64,000 nucleotides of DNA, taken from NCBI RefSeq assembly GCF_900129725.1, contig NZ_FQWQ01000002.1, forward strand, positions 1,240,001-1,304,000. Reading direction: 5' to 3'. The translations under genes were made by a program, and so were the position numbers. Below are positions 8,576-16,885 of the stretch, piece by piece (the first letter of the stretch is position 1; the number at the start of each line of letters is the position of its first letter). Below the pieces are notes generated by a model. It ran no database searches, was not told the origin of the DNA, and was given only the letters and a program-made list of their open reading frames with translations. The stretch comes from Chryseolinea serpens (GTDB lineage Bacteria > Bacteroidota > Bacteroidia > Cytophagales > Cyclobacteriaceae).

Positions 8576-10720
8576 ATGAAACTTCAGAAACTTTATCTTA
8601 TCGCTTGCATCACAGGATTTGTTATGGCATGTTCGCAAAAGAAAGAAGCTGCGATCCACATGACTTATCCCGAAACAAAAAAGACGGACACCGTCGATAA
8701 CTACTTTGGCGAATCCGTGAGCGATCCCTATCGCTGGCTGGAAGACGACACGGCGCAAGCGACCGCCGATTGGGTAAAGGATCAAAATGAAATCACGTTT
8801 GGATACCTTGAAAAAATCCCCTATCGTGAGACCATCAAGGAACGTCTGAAAGAACTTTATAATTACGAACGCCTCGGCGCCCCTTCGCGGGAGGGGGATT
8901 ATTATTATTTCTACAAGAACGCGGGCCTTCAAAATCAAAGCGTGCTCTACCGGAAGGCCGAAGAGCATGGGACACCCGAGGTATTTCTGGACCCGAACAC
9001 GTTTTCGCACGATGGCACCACCTCGCTTGCGGGATTGTCGTTCACGAAAGATGGAAGCCTGGCGGCCTACCTGTTGTCGGAAGGTGGTTCGGACTGGCGC
9101 AAGGCGATCGTGATCCGCACGAAAGACAAATCGGTGGTGGAAGATACTTTGGTGGATCTGAAGTTTACCGGCATCTCCTGGAAAGGAAATGAAGGTTTCT
9201 ACTATAGCAGCTATGACAAACCGGTGGGCAGTGAAATGTCATCGAAGACGCAGCACCATAAATTATTCTATCACAAGCTCGGCACGCCACAAAGCGAGGA
9301 TGTGCTGATCTTTGGCGGCGAGAAAACACCGCGCCGATATATTTTCGCGGGTCTCACGGAAGACGAACGCTTCCTCGTCGTGAACGCGGCCAACAGCACC
9401 ACGGGCAACGAATTATATGTGCAGGACCTGCACGATCCCCACGGCAAACTGGTGGCCCTGGCCGACAACTTCGACAATAATCACACCGTGGTGGACAACG
9501 ACGGCGCGCGCCTCATCCTCCGCACCAATTTGAAGGCACCCAACAACCGCGTAGTGGAAGTGGACTTTGCCCATCCTACGTCAGCCCATTGGAAGGACAT
9601 CATTCCGGAAACTGAAAATGTTATACAGGGCGTCAGCATCGCCGGCAAAAAACTTTTTGTCAATTATCTGAAAGATGCCAGCACACTCATCCGGCAATTC
9701 GACTACCACGGCAAACCCGGGCGCGACGTTGTACTGCCGGGCATCGGCACGGCCAGCGGCTTCGATGGAAAAATAAAAGACAGCGATGTGTATTATACGT
9801 TCACATCCTTTACCTACCCGCCCACGATCTTCAAATTCAATATCGCTTCCGGTACGTCGACGGTATACGAAAGACCCAAAGTAGAATTTGACCCGGACGG
9901 GTATGAAACCAAGCAGATCTTTTACACCAGCAAAGACGGGACGAAAGTGCCCATGTTTATTGTACACAAGAAAGGATTGGTATTGAACGGCAAGAATCCC
10001 ACCCTTTTGTATGGATACGGCGGGTTCGACGTGAGCCTTACGCCAAACTTCAATACGTCGCGTATCGTCTGGCTGGAGAATGGCGGTGTGTTCGCCCAAC
10101 CCAATCTAAGGGGTGGCGGCGAATATGGAGAGAAATGGCACCTCGCCGGCACCAAGCAAAAAAAACAAAATGTATTTGACGACTTCATTGCAGCCGCCGA
10201 ATACCTCTTCCAACAAAATTATACCTCCAGTAACTATCTCGCGCTTTCCGGCGGATCGAACGGCGGCTTGCTCGTGGGCGCCACCATGACACAGCGACCC
10301 GACCTGGCCAAGGTTGCCCTTCCCGATGTGGGCGTGATGGATATGCTGCGTTACCATGTGTTTACGGCTGGCGCCGGATGGGCCTATGACTATGGCACAG
10401 CGCAGGACTCGAAAGAGATGTTCGAATACCTGAAACGCTATTCGCCGGTCCACGCCCTGAAGACGGGCACCGCATACCCGGCAACACTGGTGACAACGGC
10501 CGACCACGATGACCGCGTAGTGCCCGCGCATTCGTTCAAGTTTGCCGCTACCCTCCAGGCCTCGCAGGCCGGATCCAATCCCGTGTTGATCCGCGTGAAC
10601 ACCAAATCAGGACACGGCGCCTCCAATCTCTCGAAAGCCATTGAGACGGTTGCCGATCAATACACGTTTGCCTGGTACAATATGGGCGTTGTTCCTGCGG
10701 TGGAAAAAAAGCGGATGTAG
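8576..10720 (+). CDS. Prolyl oligopeptidase family serine peptidase (S9A), lipoprotein
   Basis: A 714-residue protein from the ATG at 8576; the frame extends to 8543, but MKLQKLYLIACITGFVMAC is a complete lipoprotein signal ending at the lipobox Cys. An S9 N-terminal beta-propeller occupies about residues 40-440 (DPYRWLEDDTAQATADWVKDQN at its start), followed by the alpha/beta hydrolase domain with YGYGGFDVSLTPNF. The catalytic triad can be assigned: Ser561 in SGGSNGG, Asp646 in HDDRVVPAHS and His680 in SGHGAS. It cleaves short peptides after proline. It is probably anchored in the membrane and active in the periplasm or at the surface. It converges on the deiodinase-like gene with 3 bp between stops. 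Confidence 0.95.
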   Translation: MKLQKLYLIACITGFVMACSQKKEAAIHMTYPETKKTDTVDNYFGESVSDPYRWLEDDTAQATADWVKDQNEITFGYLEKIPYRETIKERLKELYNYERLGAPSREGDYYYFYKNAGLQNQSVLYRKAEEHGTPEVFLDPNTFSHDGTTSLAGLSFTKDGSLAAYLLSEGGSDWRKAIVIRTKDKSVVEDTLVDLKFTGISWKGNEGFYYSSYDKPVGSEMSSKTQHHKLFYHKLGTPQSEDVLIFGGEKTPRRYIFAGLTEDERFLVVNAANSTTGNELYVQDLHDPHGKLVALADNFDNNHTVVDNDGARLILRTNLKAPNNRVVEVDFAHPTSAHWKDIIPETENVIQGVSIAGKKLFVNYLKDASTLIRQFDYHGKPGRDVVLPGIGTASGFDGKIKDSDVYYTFTSFTYPPTIFKFNIASGTSTVYERPKVEFDPDGYETKQIFYTSKDGTKVPMFIVHKKGLVLNGKNPTLLYGYGGFDVSLTPNFNTSRIVWLENGGVFAQPNLRGGGEYGEKWHLAGTKQKKQNVFDDFIAAAEYLFQQNYTSSNYLALSGGSNGGLLVGATMTQRPDLAKVALPDVGVMDMLRYHVFTAGAGWAYDYGTAQDSKEMFEYLKRYSPVHALKTGTAYPATLVTTADHDDRVVPAHSFKFAATLQASQAGSNPVLIRVNTKSGHGASNLSKAIETVADQYTFAWYNMGVVPAVEKKRM

Positions 10721-10723
10721 TCT

Positions 10724-11512
10724 CTACTCGGTGATGTGCCGGATCTTTTCTTCCAGCTTTTTTTCATCGTACCACGTCTGCCGGTATTCCACTACGCCAT
10801 CGGCATCGATGATGTAGCACATGTTGGGAGCCTGACCAAATTCCATCCAGTATTCATTGTCGGGTTTGTCGATCACGACCGGCACGTGGATCTGATTTTC
10901 CTTTATCCAGGTTTTCGATAGTTCAACGCGCTCTCCGTACGTCTTTGGCTGCTGCGCCGAGACGCTGTCGCGAATGTTGTTGGGGGGTATCCAGATGTCG
11001 CTGTCCGGCGAGTAGGGACTCATCATATCATTGGGATGGGCGTCGATCGTGTAGACCATGACCACTTCCATATTCTTACCAATGCGTTCACTGAGCGCGT
11101 TGATGGAAGGAAGATTTCCCCGGCTGATGTCGCACGTATAGCTACCGTTGATGATCATGACCGGCTTTCCCTTTTGGAGTTCGGCATAGAGGTGAAAAGG
11201 TTGCCCTTCCCCGGAATACAACGTGATGTCGGGCACCGTGTCGCCGGGGTGGTAGCCCAACATTTCCCATGCGCCTTCCGCTCCTTGCGAAATAGGAAGC
11301 TTGGTCTTTGCCCCATCCGAGGGGATGCGCTCGTCGCCGCCCATGCAGGAAGAGACCACCACGCATACGACATAGCCCCACGTTCTGATCTTTTTCCGGA
11401 TGCGTTTGTTTCTGGTTTGGATGAGGTCGGTCGAAAAAAGGTCGGTTTGGGATGGTCGGAACACGGGTGGATATGGGTTGGTCCACGAATGTGGAAAATA
11501 CGATAGGGCCAC
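10724..11512 (-). CDS. Iodothyronine deiodinase-like thioredoxin-fold lipoprotein
   Basis: A 262-residue protein as drawn. The start is uncertain: the only ATG in reach is at 11512, which places a lipoprotein-like segment (IRTWGYVVCVVVSSC, Cys56) unusually far from the N terminus. The C-terminal ~180 residues follow the deiodinase family: GKPVMIINGSYTCDISRGNL puts Cys127 where animal enzymes carry selenocysteine (GSCTU), VVMVYTIDAHPND matches the conserved VYIxEAHxxD with His159, and later VPVVIDKPDNEYWMEFG and MCYIIDADGVVEYRQTWYD complete the domain. Bacterial members have Cys instead of Sec and unknown substrates; reductive dehalogenation or thiol-redox repair are possible. Confidence 0.72.
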   Translation of the reverse strand: MALSYFPHSWTNPYPPVFRPSQTDLFSTDLIQTRNKRIRKKIRTWGYVVCVVVSSCMGGDERIPSDGAKTKLPISQGAEGAWEMLGYHPGDTVPDITLYSGEGQPFHLYAELQKGKPVMIINGSYTCDISRGNLPSINALSERIGKNMEVVMVYTIDAHPNDMMSPYSPDSDIWIPPNNIRDSVSAQQPKTYGERVELSKTWIKENQIHVPVVIDKPDNEYWMEFGQAPNMCYIIDADGVVEYRQTWYDEKKLEEKIRHITE

Positions 11513-12036
11513 ACTGTAAACTTTATACAGGAGGCCGGAAGCTTTCCCCAGGGAATCTTTTTGTTATTCCTGCATTACCGCTCATCACCCGGGCTATACG
11601 CCATTTTGACATCGGCCGGTTTAAATGAAGATCAGAAGCCTGGAACAGTCCTCCGCTTTGTTGTCCGGCTAGTAGGGTAATCGTTGTGTATTTGTTAAAA
11701 AGTTCGAAATCGATTGAAGATTATCGACGCATTAAGAAGATATTATGGACATGCATTTTAACGATGTTCGCTCTTCTCAAAGCGGCAAGGCTGGGTCGGA
11801 CGATTAGACGAAGCCGTCTACAGTTTTCGCTGGTTCTTTGCCAATCTGTCACAGGCTTCACTATAGAAATTTTACAACGTCTCCTCTAAAAAAGAGGGCA
11901 AGACGTGAACAAGGAACATTCGGATTTCGTTATCAAAATCATAACACGGCGATGAAATTCTTAATAATAGCATGACCTTAAGTTTGAACGCATTTCTTCG
12001 TCGCGAAATAACTTTGTGTTATAAAAACGAATTGAC
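11513..12036 (+). other. Intergenic region, no supported gene
   Basis: These 524 bp lie between the divergently transcribed deiodinase-like gene and the PAP2 phosphatase. A 67-codon frame at 11686-11889 has no recognisable domain, an Arg/Leu-rich composition and no visible ribosome binding context, so I do not call it. The right end carries a good promoter candidate. No terminator-like hairpin stands out. Confidence 0.5.
11983..12016 (+). promoter_or_regulatory. Bacteroidota-type promoter for the PAP2 phosphatase
   Basis: TTTG at 11983-11986 and a perfect TAnnTTTG box (TAACTTTG, 12009-12016) are 22 bp apart, close to the consensus spacing of 19-21. Transcription would start near 12023, 14 nt before the ATG at 12037. 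Confidence 0.5.
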
Positions 12037-12732
12037 ATGGGATTGCCCCTACCCCATCAGAAACATATTCAATTTCTATCGTACCTGTACGGTGTGGTTA
12101 TCGGCACCCTGGTGCTGTTCTCCATACTGATCCCGAAGACACAAGACATCCTGCTGGTCAATAGCACCCACACCGAATTCCAGGACAACCTCTTCCGGGT
12201 CATTACCTATTTAGGCGATGGCGCAGTTTTTGTGCCGATCATCATCATCCTGCTTTTTGTCCGGTTCTACGATGCCTTGGCGGCGACGTCACTGGCCGTC
12301 TTGCTGGCCATTATCACTTCCGTTTTAAAGCGACTGATCTATGCCGACGCCGGCAGGCCGATCACGCACATCGATAATTCCTTGCTTTACTTCGTGCCTG
12401 GCGTTGAGGTTCATTCGCATCACTCTTTTCCTTCGGGGCACACGGCCACCATCTTTGGCGTTGTTGTCTTCTTTTCGTTGTTGAGCGGCCGCAAAAATGT
12501 GTCGGTATTGTTGCTGATCATTGGGTTACTCGTCGGGTATTCGCGGATGTACTTGCTCCAGCATTTCCTGGTCGATGTCACGGTAGGCGCGATCCTGGGA
12601 ACGGTAACGGCCCTTCTGATCTATTCCGTATTTGCTCATCGCAAGTATGCTCCCTGGATGGACAAGAATTTACACATCCGCGTCCGCACGGGTCATCATC
12701 ATACGTTCAACGAAAAAATGTTCAAGCACTAG
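12037..12732 (+). CDS. PAP2 family lipid phosphatase, integral membrane
   Basis: A 231-residue protein with about five membrane segments. The three PAP2 acid phosphatase signatures are present: KRLIYADAGRP (KxxxxxxRP), SFPSGHT (PSGH with the catalytic His) and SRMYLLQHFLVDV (SRxxxxxHxxxD, second catalytic His). Such enzymes remove phosphate from undecaprenyl pyrophosphate, phosphatidic acid or lipid A at the periplasmic face. Its neighbours are a flippase-like protein, a polyprenyl-phosphate glycosyltransferase and an ArnT-like transferase, which favours undecaprenyl-lipid recycling or lipid A dephosphorylation. The C-terminal tail is His-rich (RTGHHHTF), a minor oddity. Confidence 0.92.
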   Translation: MGLPLPHQKHIQFLSYLYGVVIGTLVLFSILIPKTQDILLVNSTHTEFQDNLFRVITYLGDGAVFVPIIIILLFVRFYDALAATSLAVLLAIITSVLKRLIYADAGRPITHIDNSLLYFVPGVEVHSHHSFPSGHTATIFGVVVFFSLLSGRKNVSVLLLIIGLLVGYSRMYLLQHFLVDVTVGAILGTVTALLIYSVFAHRKYAPWMDKNLHIRVRTGHHHTFNEKMFKH

Positions 12733-12779
12733 CTTCTGCTTGTTCTTCGTCAACGTGTCTTCGTACAATTCCGGAAATT

Positions 12780-13721
12780 TCACGACACCACCTCCGATTT
12801 GGGTTGGGGCTTTTGCAGGTTCACGGTAATAAAAGCACCGGCCAATGCACTGATGGCATTCAAGGCAAAGAAAATGAGGGAAAAAGCCACGGCCTTGTTG
12901 GGCTCAATGGCCGTATACCGGGCGGCCGTCAAAAAGACCAGTTCCCGTATGCCGACACCGCCTACCGTGATGGGCAAGATCGAGGCCAGGGAAGAAATAA
13001 AAAACACCACCATATATTCGCCCATTTGGGCAGGGGCGATTTCCAGCCCGCGAAAAATGATGAGCGCCACCGCAGCTTGCAGCAGTTGAATAAGGATGGC
13101 CAATAGATTGCCGGAAATCGTGATCGCCCCATACGACGGCGAGATCCACCGCGTGATGAGGTAGAATACCGGGAACACCAATATCGCGGTAGCCACCGTG
13201 GGCCACAACACAAAGCTGTAGGCATACGTCACCGGCACGAGCAACATCAATACAGCCGACAGAAAAAGAATGGCCACGGCCCCGCTCACGCGATCCCACA
13301 TCACGGCCTTGAACACATAGCGCCAGGAATTGCCCAGCGTGTTGCTGATGAGGTAGATCTTGTAGCCATCGCCACCAATGCCGCCGGGCAGAAAAAGATT
13401 GTAGAACATGCCCTTATAGTAGAGCAACAAGTTCTGCAGCGTGGTGAGCCGCATGTTTTCGGCGCGAAAAAACAAGTTCAATCGCAGCGCGCCGACAATC
13501 TTGGAAAGATTGAACAACAGAAAAGAAACGAGAATGAGCGGCACCGGTACAGCCGCGATCCACACCCCCAGGGCCGGGAAATCAATGCGTGTGGAAACCA
13601 GGTAGACTGCCAGGCCTGTGAGCAGGACCTTAATGAGCAGTTTCCAGTTCAAACGCTTCGGATTTGGTGAAAATTTCGCGGATGGTATAGGTTGTTTTGT
13701 GCTGCGATTCATAATAGACAC
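12780..13721 (-). CDS. Lysylphosphatidylglycerol synthase TM-domain (flippase-like) membrane protein
   Basis: Up to 313 residues with about eight hydrophobic segments. Features of the LPG_synthase_TM/UPF0104 group are present: the N-terminal LLIKVLLTGLAVYLVSTRIDF, GGIGGDGYKIYLISNTLG in the middle and ISSLASILPITVGGVGIRELVFL near the C terminus. Stand-alone members are thought to move or modify polyprenyl- or phospho-lipids. From the ATG at 13721 the gene overlaps the 3' end of the upstream GT2 gene by 92 bp; a TTG at 13652 would cut the overlap to 23 bp and begins just before the first membrane helix, so the start is open. Co-transcribed with the GT2. Confidence 0.85.
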   Translation of the reverse strand: MSIMNRSTKQPIPSAKFSPNPKRLNWKLLIKVLLTGLAVYLVSTRIDFPALGVWIAAVPVPLILVSFLLFNLSKIVGALRLNLFFRAENMRLTTLQNLLLYYKGMFYNLFLPGGIGGDGYKIYLISNTLGNSWRYVFKAVMWDRVSGAVAILFLSAVLMLLVPVTYAYSFVLWPTVATAILVFPVFYLITRWISPSYGAITISGNLLAILIQLLQAAVALIIFRGLEIAPAQMGEYMVVFFISSLASILPITVGGVGIRELVFLTAARYTAIEPNKAVAFSLIFFALNAISALAGAFITVNLQKPQPKSEVVS

Positions 13722-14589
13722 GCATGATCAGCTCGGCGATCAATCCAAACGTCAGGAACTGGATGCCCGCCAAGATGAGGGTGATGCCCAGGATCAGGAT
13801 GGGCCTTCCCCAAATGTCGTTCCCCAGAATTTTAAGAACAAGCAGGTACAGGCTTATTGCCGAACCCAGCATGAAACACACGATGCCCAGCGGGCCGAAA
13901 AAGTGGATCGGCCGACGGAAGTATTTTTTAAAGAACACCATGAGCAGCAGATCGCTCATGACCTTAAACGTCCGGCCTAATCCATACTTGGATGTGCCGA
14001 ACTGGCGGGCGTGATGCTTCACATCCACATCGACGATCCGGCCTCCTTCCATGACGGCCAGGATGGGGATAAAACGATGCAGTTCGCCATACAGGCCGAG
14101 GTGCTTGGCGGTTTCCTTCCGGAAAACTTTCAGTGTGCAGCCGTAGTCACGGATGGTCACGCCGGTCAGGTTCCGGATGAGCCGGTTGGCAATCTTGCTG
14201 GGAATTTTGCGCAACAGTGCACCATCCTTCCGGTTCTTGCGGTTGCCGGCAACGATGTCCCAATGCTCGGCTTTCAACTTTTCCAGCATGAACGGGATAT
14301 CCGTGGGATCGTTTTGCAGATCGCCGTCCATGGTCACGATGTAATCGCCGGTTGCCGTGGCAATGCCCGACGCCATGGCGGCGGTTTGACCATAGTTATT
14401 GTTCAGTATAACGAGCTTTACACGATGGTCGGCATGCTGTTTCACTTCGGCCACGGTGCGATCCGTTGAGCCGTCGTCGACCAGGATGACCTCATATTTG
14501 TATTTGACGAGGGCGCTGTTGATGGCTTTCAGCAGGGGCTGAATATTCTCCTCCTCATTGTACAGTGTGACTACTACTGATAATTCCAT
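13630..14589 (-). CDS. Glycosyltransferase family 2, polyprenyl-phosphate sugar transferase (DPM1/GtrB/ArnC-like)
   Basis: A 319-residue protein. The GT-A catalytic domain covers residues 1-225: SVVVTLYNEEENIQPLLKAI, EVILVDDGSTDRT (nucleotide-sugar binding DDGS), NNNYGQTAAMASGIATATGDYIVTMDGDLQNDP (catalytic DxD as DGD) and DYGCTLKVFRKE. Two membrane helices follow (about 233-262 and 270-295) and a short cytoplasmic tail. Members transfer a sugar from UDP- or GDP-sugar to undecaprenyl phosphate. This lipid-linked sugar is the donor for ArnT/GT39-type enzymes, one of which is divergently transcribed next door, so the two probably act in sequence. Confidence 0.93.
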   Translation of the reverse strand: MELSVVVTLYNEEENIQPLLKAINSALVKYKYEVILVDDGSTDRTVAEVKQHADHRVKLVILNNNYGQTAAMASGIATATGDYIVTMDGDLQNDPTDIPFMLEKLKAEHWDIVAGNRKNRKDGALLRKIPSKIANRLIRNLTGVTIRDYGCTLKVFRKETAKHLGLYGELHRFIPILAVMEGGRIVDVDVKHHARQFGTSKYGLGRTFKVMSDLLLMVFFKKYFRRPIHFFGPLGIVCFMLGSAISLYLLVLKILGNDIWGRPILILGITLILAGIQFLTFGLIAELIMRVYYESQHKTTYTIREIFTKSEAFELETAH

Positions 14590-14705
14590 AATCCATACAA
14601 AGGAACTTGATCCCGTCCGTTTTTCAATTAATTCAACGTTACTTTAAATTGAATAAATTCATACTACCATAACCAAACTATAAAGGATTGGTTTTAGTTT
14701 TCGGC

Positions 14706-16286
14706 ATGCAAATTGTTTCGAAGCGACCTCTTATTTTTCTCCTCCTGCTCGGCGCATTTCTCTATTTCGCCAACCTGGGCGGGCCTTCCATCTACATTCT
14801 CGACGAAGCCAAAAATGCCGGCTGCGCCCGTGAGATGATGGACCGTGGCAACCTCGTGGTGCCCACCTTCAATGGCGAACTGCGCACGGACAAGCCGCCG
14901 CTTCACTATTACTTCATGATGATGTCCTATAACGTTTTCGGGGTGTCGGCCTGGGGTGCACGGTTTTTCTCTGCGATCGCGGGGCTGTTGCTGATCGCGT
15001 TGATCTATGTCCAGGTTGGCCGCATTGTGAACGAACGCGTGGGATTCTACTCAGCATTAGTCATGCTCAGCTCGATCCAGCTTACGATTCAATTTCACCT
15101 GGCGGTGCCAGATCCTTATCTCATTCTTTGCATCAGCTGGTGCCTGCTTTCTTTCTTCCGGGGATTTCACGATCAGCCCGGACAACTTTGGTGGATGTAT
15201 GTGGCTGCCGCGCTGGGCTTTCTCACGAAAGGACCGATCGCCATCGTAATGACCGGGTTGATTGTTGTCACCTATCTCATCATCACAAAGCAACTCACGC
15301 TCGCGTCTTTAAAACGACTGAAGCTGTTGCCTGGCGTGCTGTTGTTTTGTGCTATAGCCTTACCGTGGTATGTAGCCGTTGGAAATGCAACCCACGGTGA
15401 ATGGTTGCGCGGCTTTTTTATCGGCCACAACCTGGAGCGATACACCTCCACGATGGAGGGCCATGGCGCCTTTCCCCTGGCTCCCTTTGTCATCCTGTTC
15501 GCCGCCTTGCTGCCGTTCTCTGTATTTATCGTGCAGGCCGTGAGGCTGGCCTGGCGTGAGCGAACGGAGAAACCCTTCCTGCTTTTCTGCCTCGTTGTGG
15601 GTCTGGCATTTGGTATTTTCTTTTCATTCTCCAGAACTGTTCTCCCGAGCTATCCGGCGCCAGCCATTCCTTTTCTCGCGATTGTTCTGGGATATTTTTT
15701 ATATACCCTGACACAGTCTCATAACTTCTCAAAGACCGGTCTGACGGCAAGCCTCTCCGTACACCTGTTCATCGCCATAGCGCTCCTGATCGGCGGCATT
15801 ATTGCCCTTCAACAAGAAAAAGAACTAAAAGACCTGCTCCCCGTGGTGTGGATTTTTTTACCCTTGTCCATCGGGGCCCTCTTGGGGTGGTATTTCTACC
15901 GCCAGGGCAAGATCGGGGCGTTCATTTATAGCTGGGCCGCCGGCTGGATGCTGGTCGTGGTGTTGTTCTTTTATGTCGCCTACCCCGCCATCGACGGCAA
16001 GAACCCCGTGTCGCGCTCGATGCCGGCACTGGTGGGTACGTACGCTGACCGCCAGATCGTTTCCTTTCATTTATTTAACCCCGCCTATGCTTTTAATTTA
16101 AAAAAGGTTGTCGAGGTCTATCATACCCCTGCCGCGCTGGACTCGCTGGCAAAAGGCCACAACAAGGTCGTTGTCATCACGAGGGCCCAATATCTGGAGG
16201 AGTTGCCGAAAGACATTCCGTTAAAAATTATTTACCGTAGTAAAGACCTATTTGAGAGCAGCGAGACGGTCCTGATGGCCAATTGA
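14706..16286 (+). CDS. ArnT-like GT39 glycosyltransferase, integral membrane
   Basis: A 526-residue protein using the ATG at 14706 (MQIVSKRPLIFLLLLGAFLYF); a frame extension to 14688 looks non-coding. The N-terminal periplasmic loop has the family features IYILDEAKNAGCAREMMDRG (acidic catalytic residue in DEA) and GELRTDKPPLHYYFM. About 11-12 membrane helices follow, then a C-terminal periplasmic domain. ArnT/PMT-family enzymes transfer a sugar from polyprenyl phosphate to lipid A or protein. It is divergent from the GT2 that would make its donor. A hairpin followed by a T tract lies after the stop. Confidence 0.92.
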   Translation: MQIVSKRPLIFLLLLGAFLYFANLGGPSIYILDEAKNAGCAREMMDRGNLVVPTFNGELRTDKPPLHYYFMMMSYNVFGVSAWGARFFSAIAGLLLIALIYVQVGRIVNERVGFYSALVMLSSIQLTIQFHLAVPDPYLILCISWCLLSFFRGFHDQPGQLWWMYVAAALGFLTKGPIAIVMTGLIVVTYLIITKQLTLASLKRLKLLPGVLLFCAIALPWYVAVGNATHGEWLRGFFIGHNLERYTSTMEGHGAFPLAPFVILFAALLPFSVFIVQAVRLAWRERTEKPFLLFCLVVGLAFGIFFSFSRTVLPSYPAPAIPFLAIVLGYFLYTLTQSHNFSKTGLTASLSVHLFIAIALLIGGIIALQQEKELKDLLPVVWIFLPLSIGALLGWYFYRQGKIGAFIYSWAAGWMLVVVLFFYVAYPAIDGKNPVSRSMPALVGTYADRQIVSFHLFNPAYAFNLKKVVEVYHTPAALDSLAKGHNKVVVITRAQYLEELPKDIPLKIIYRSKDLFESSETVLMAN

Positions 16287-16337
16287 GGTCACACGCGTTT
16301 GCTTGTCGCTGGAAAAAGGTATAACTTAAACATTCCT

Positions 16338-16382
16338 AAGCCTGCTACATTCCCCGGGAGGAGTGCACTAGGCTTTTTTTTA
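16338..16382 (+). terminator. Rho-independent terminator candidate after the GT39 gene
   Basis: AAGCCT at 16338-16343 pairs with AGGCTT at 16370-16375, with further partial pairing inside the loop around CCCCGGG, followed by a run of eight T. It lies about 50 bp after the GT39 stop and before the response regulator start. Confidence 0.5.
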
Positions 16383-16409
16383 TTCGGCCACCGCAACCAG
16401 TTTCTCGCC

Positions 16410-16805
16410 ATGAAAAATGTACTGTTGGTAGACGACGACAAGATCTTCAATTTCATCAACACCCAGATGCTGAAGCAGACCGGTATGGCCAGCGAGATCC
16501 ATACGGCCCTGAACGGCAAGCAGGCGATCGACTACCTGAACGAAAGCTACCGGGAAACGTCATCAGTGCCCGACGTGATCTTGTTAGACCTCAATATGCC
16601 CATCATGAACGGCTTTGATTTTCTGGAAGCCTTCAAGATCATGGGCCTGCCGGCCAAAGAAAAAGAACACGTGAACATCATCGTCGTCACGTCCTCCGAC
16701 AATCAGCAAGACATCGACAAGGCCCGGGTCATGGGCGCCAGTCATTACCTGACAAAACCTTTGTCGGCCGAGAGCCTCAAACACGCGCTGGAATATTCCG
16801 AGTAG
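16410..16805 (+). CDS. Single-domain response regulator (CheY-like receiver)
   Basis: A 131-residue protein from the ATG at 16410 (MKNVLLVDDDKIFNFI). Receiver landmarks: acidic pocket VDDD, phospho-acceptor Asp in VILLDLNMPIMNGFDF, switch Thr in IIVVTSSDNQQD and the conserved Lys in YLTKPLS. There is no output domain, so it acts by protein contact, for example in a phosphorelay, or on a kinase elsewhere. The class with a longer loop between the phospho-Asp and the switch residue is common in Bacteroidota. No kinase is adjacent. Confidence 0.93.
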   Translation: MKNVLLVDDDKIFNFINTQMLKQTGMASEIHTALNGKQAIDYLNESYRETSSVPDVILLDLNMPIMNGFDFLEAFKIMGLPAKEKEHVNIIVVTSSDNQQDIDKARVMGASHYLTKPLSAESLKHALEYSE

Positions 16806-16885
16806 GAAAAGATCATCACACTTGCTAAATTCATTCAGGCCGGGATGCTTCCTGTTGCCTGCAGCTTCTTTTTAACCCTACTCAA

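Noticed and set aside
11686-11889. 67-codon open frame in the 11.5-12.0 kb gap
   Set aside because: No domain, no visible ribosome binding context and a composition (Arg/Leu-rich) that fits a chance frame; the region is better explained as a promoter-bearing spacer.
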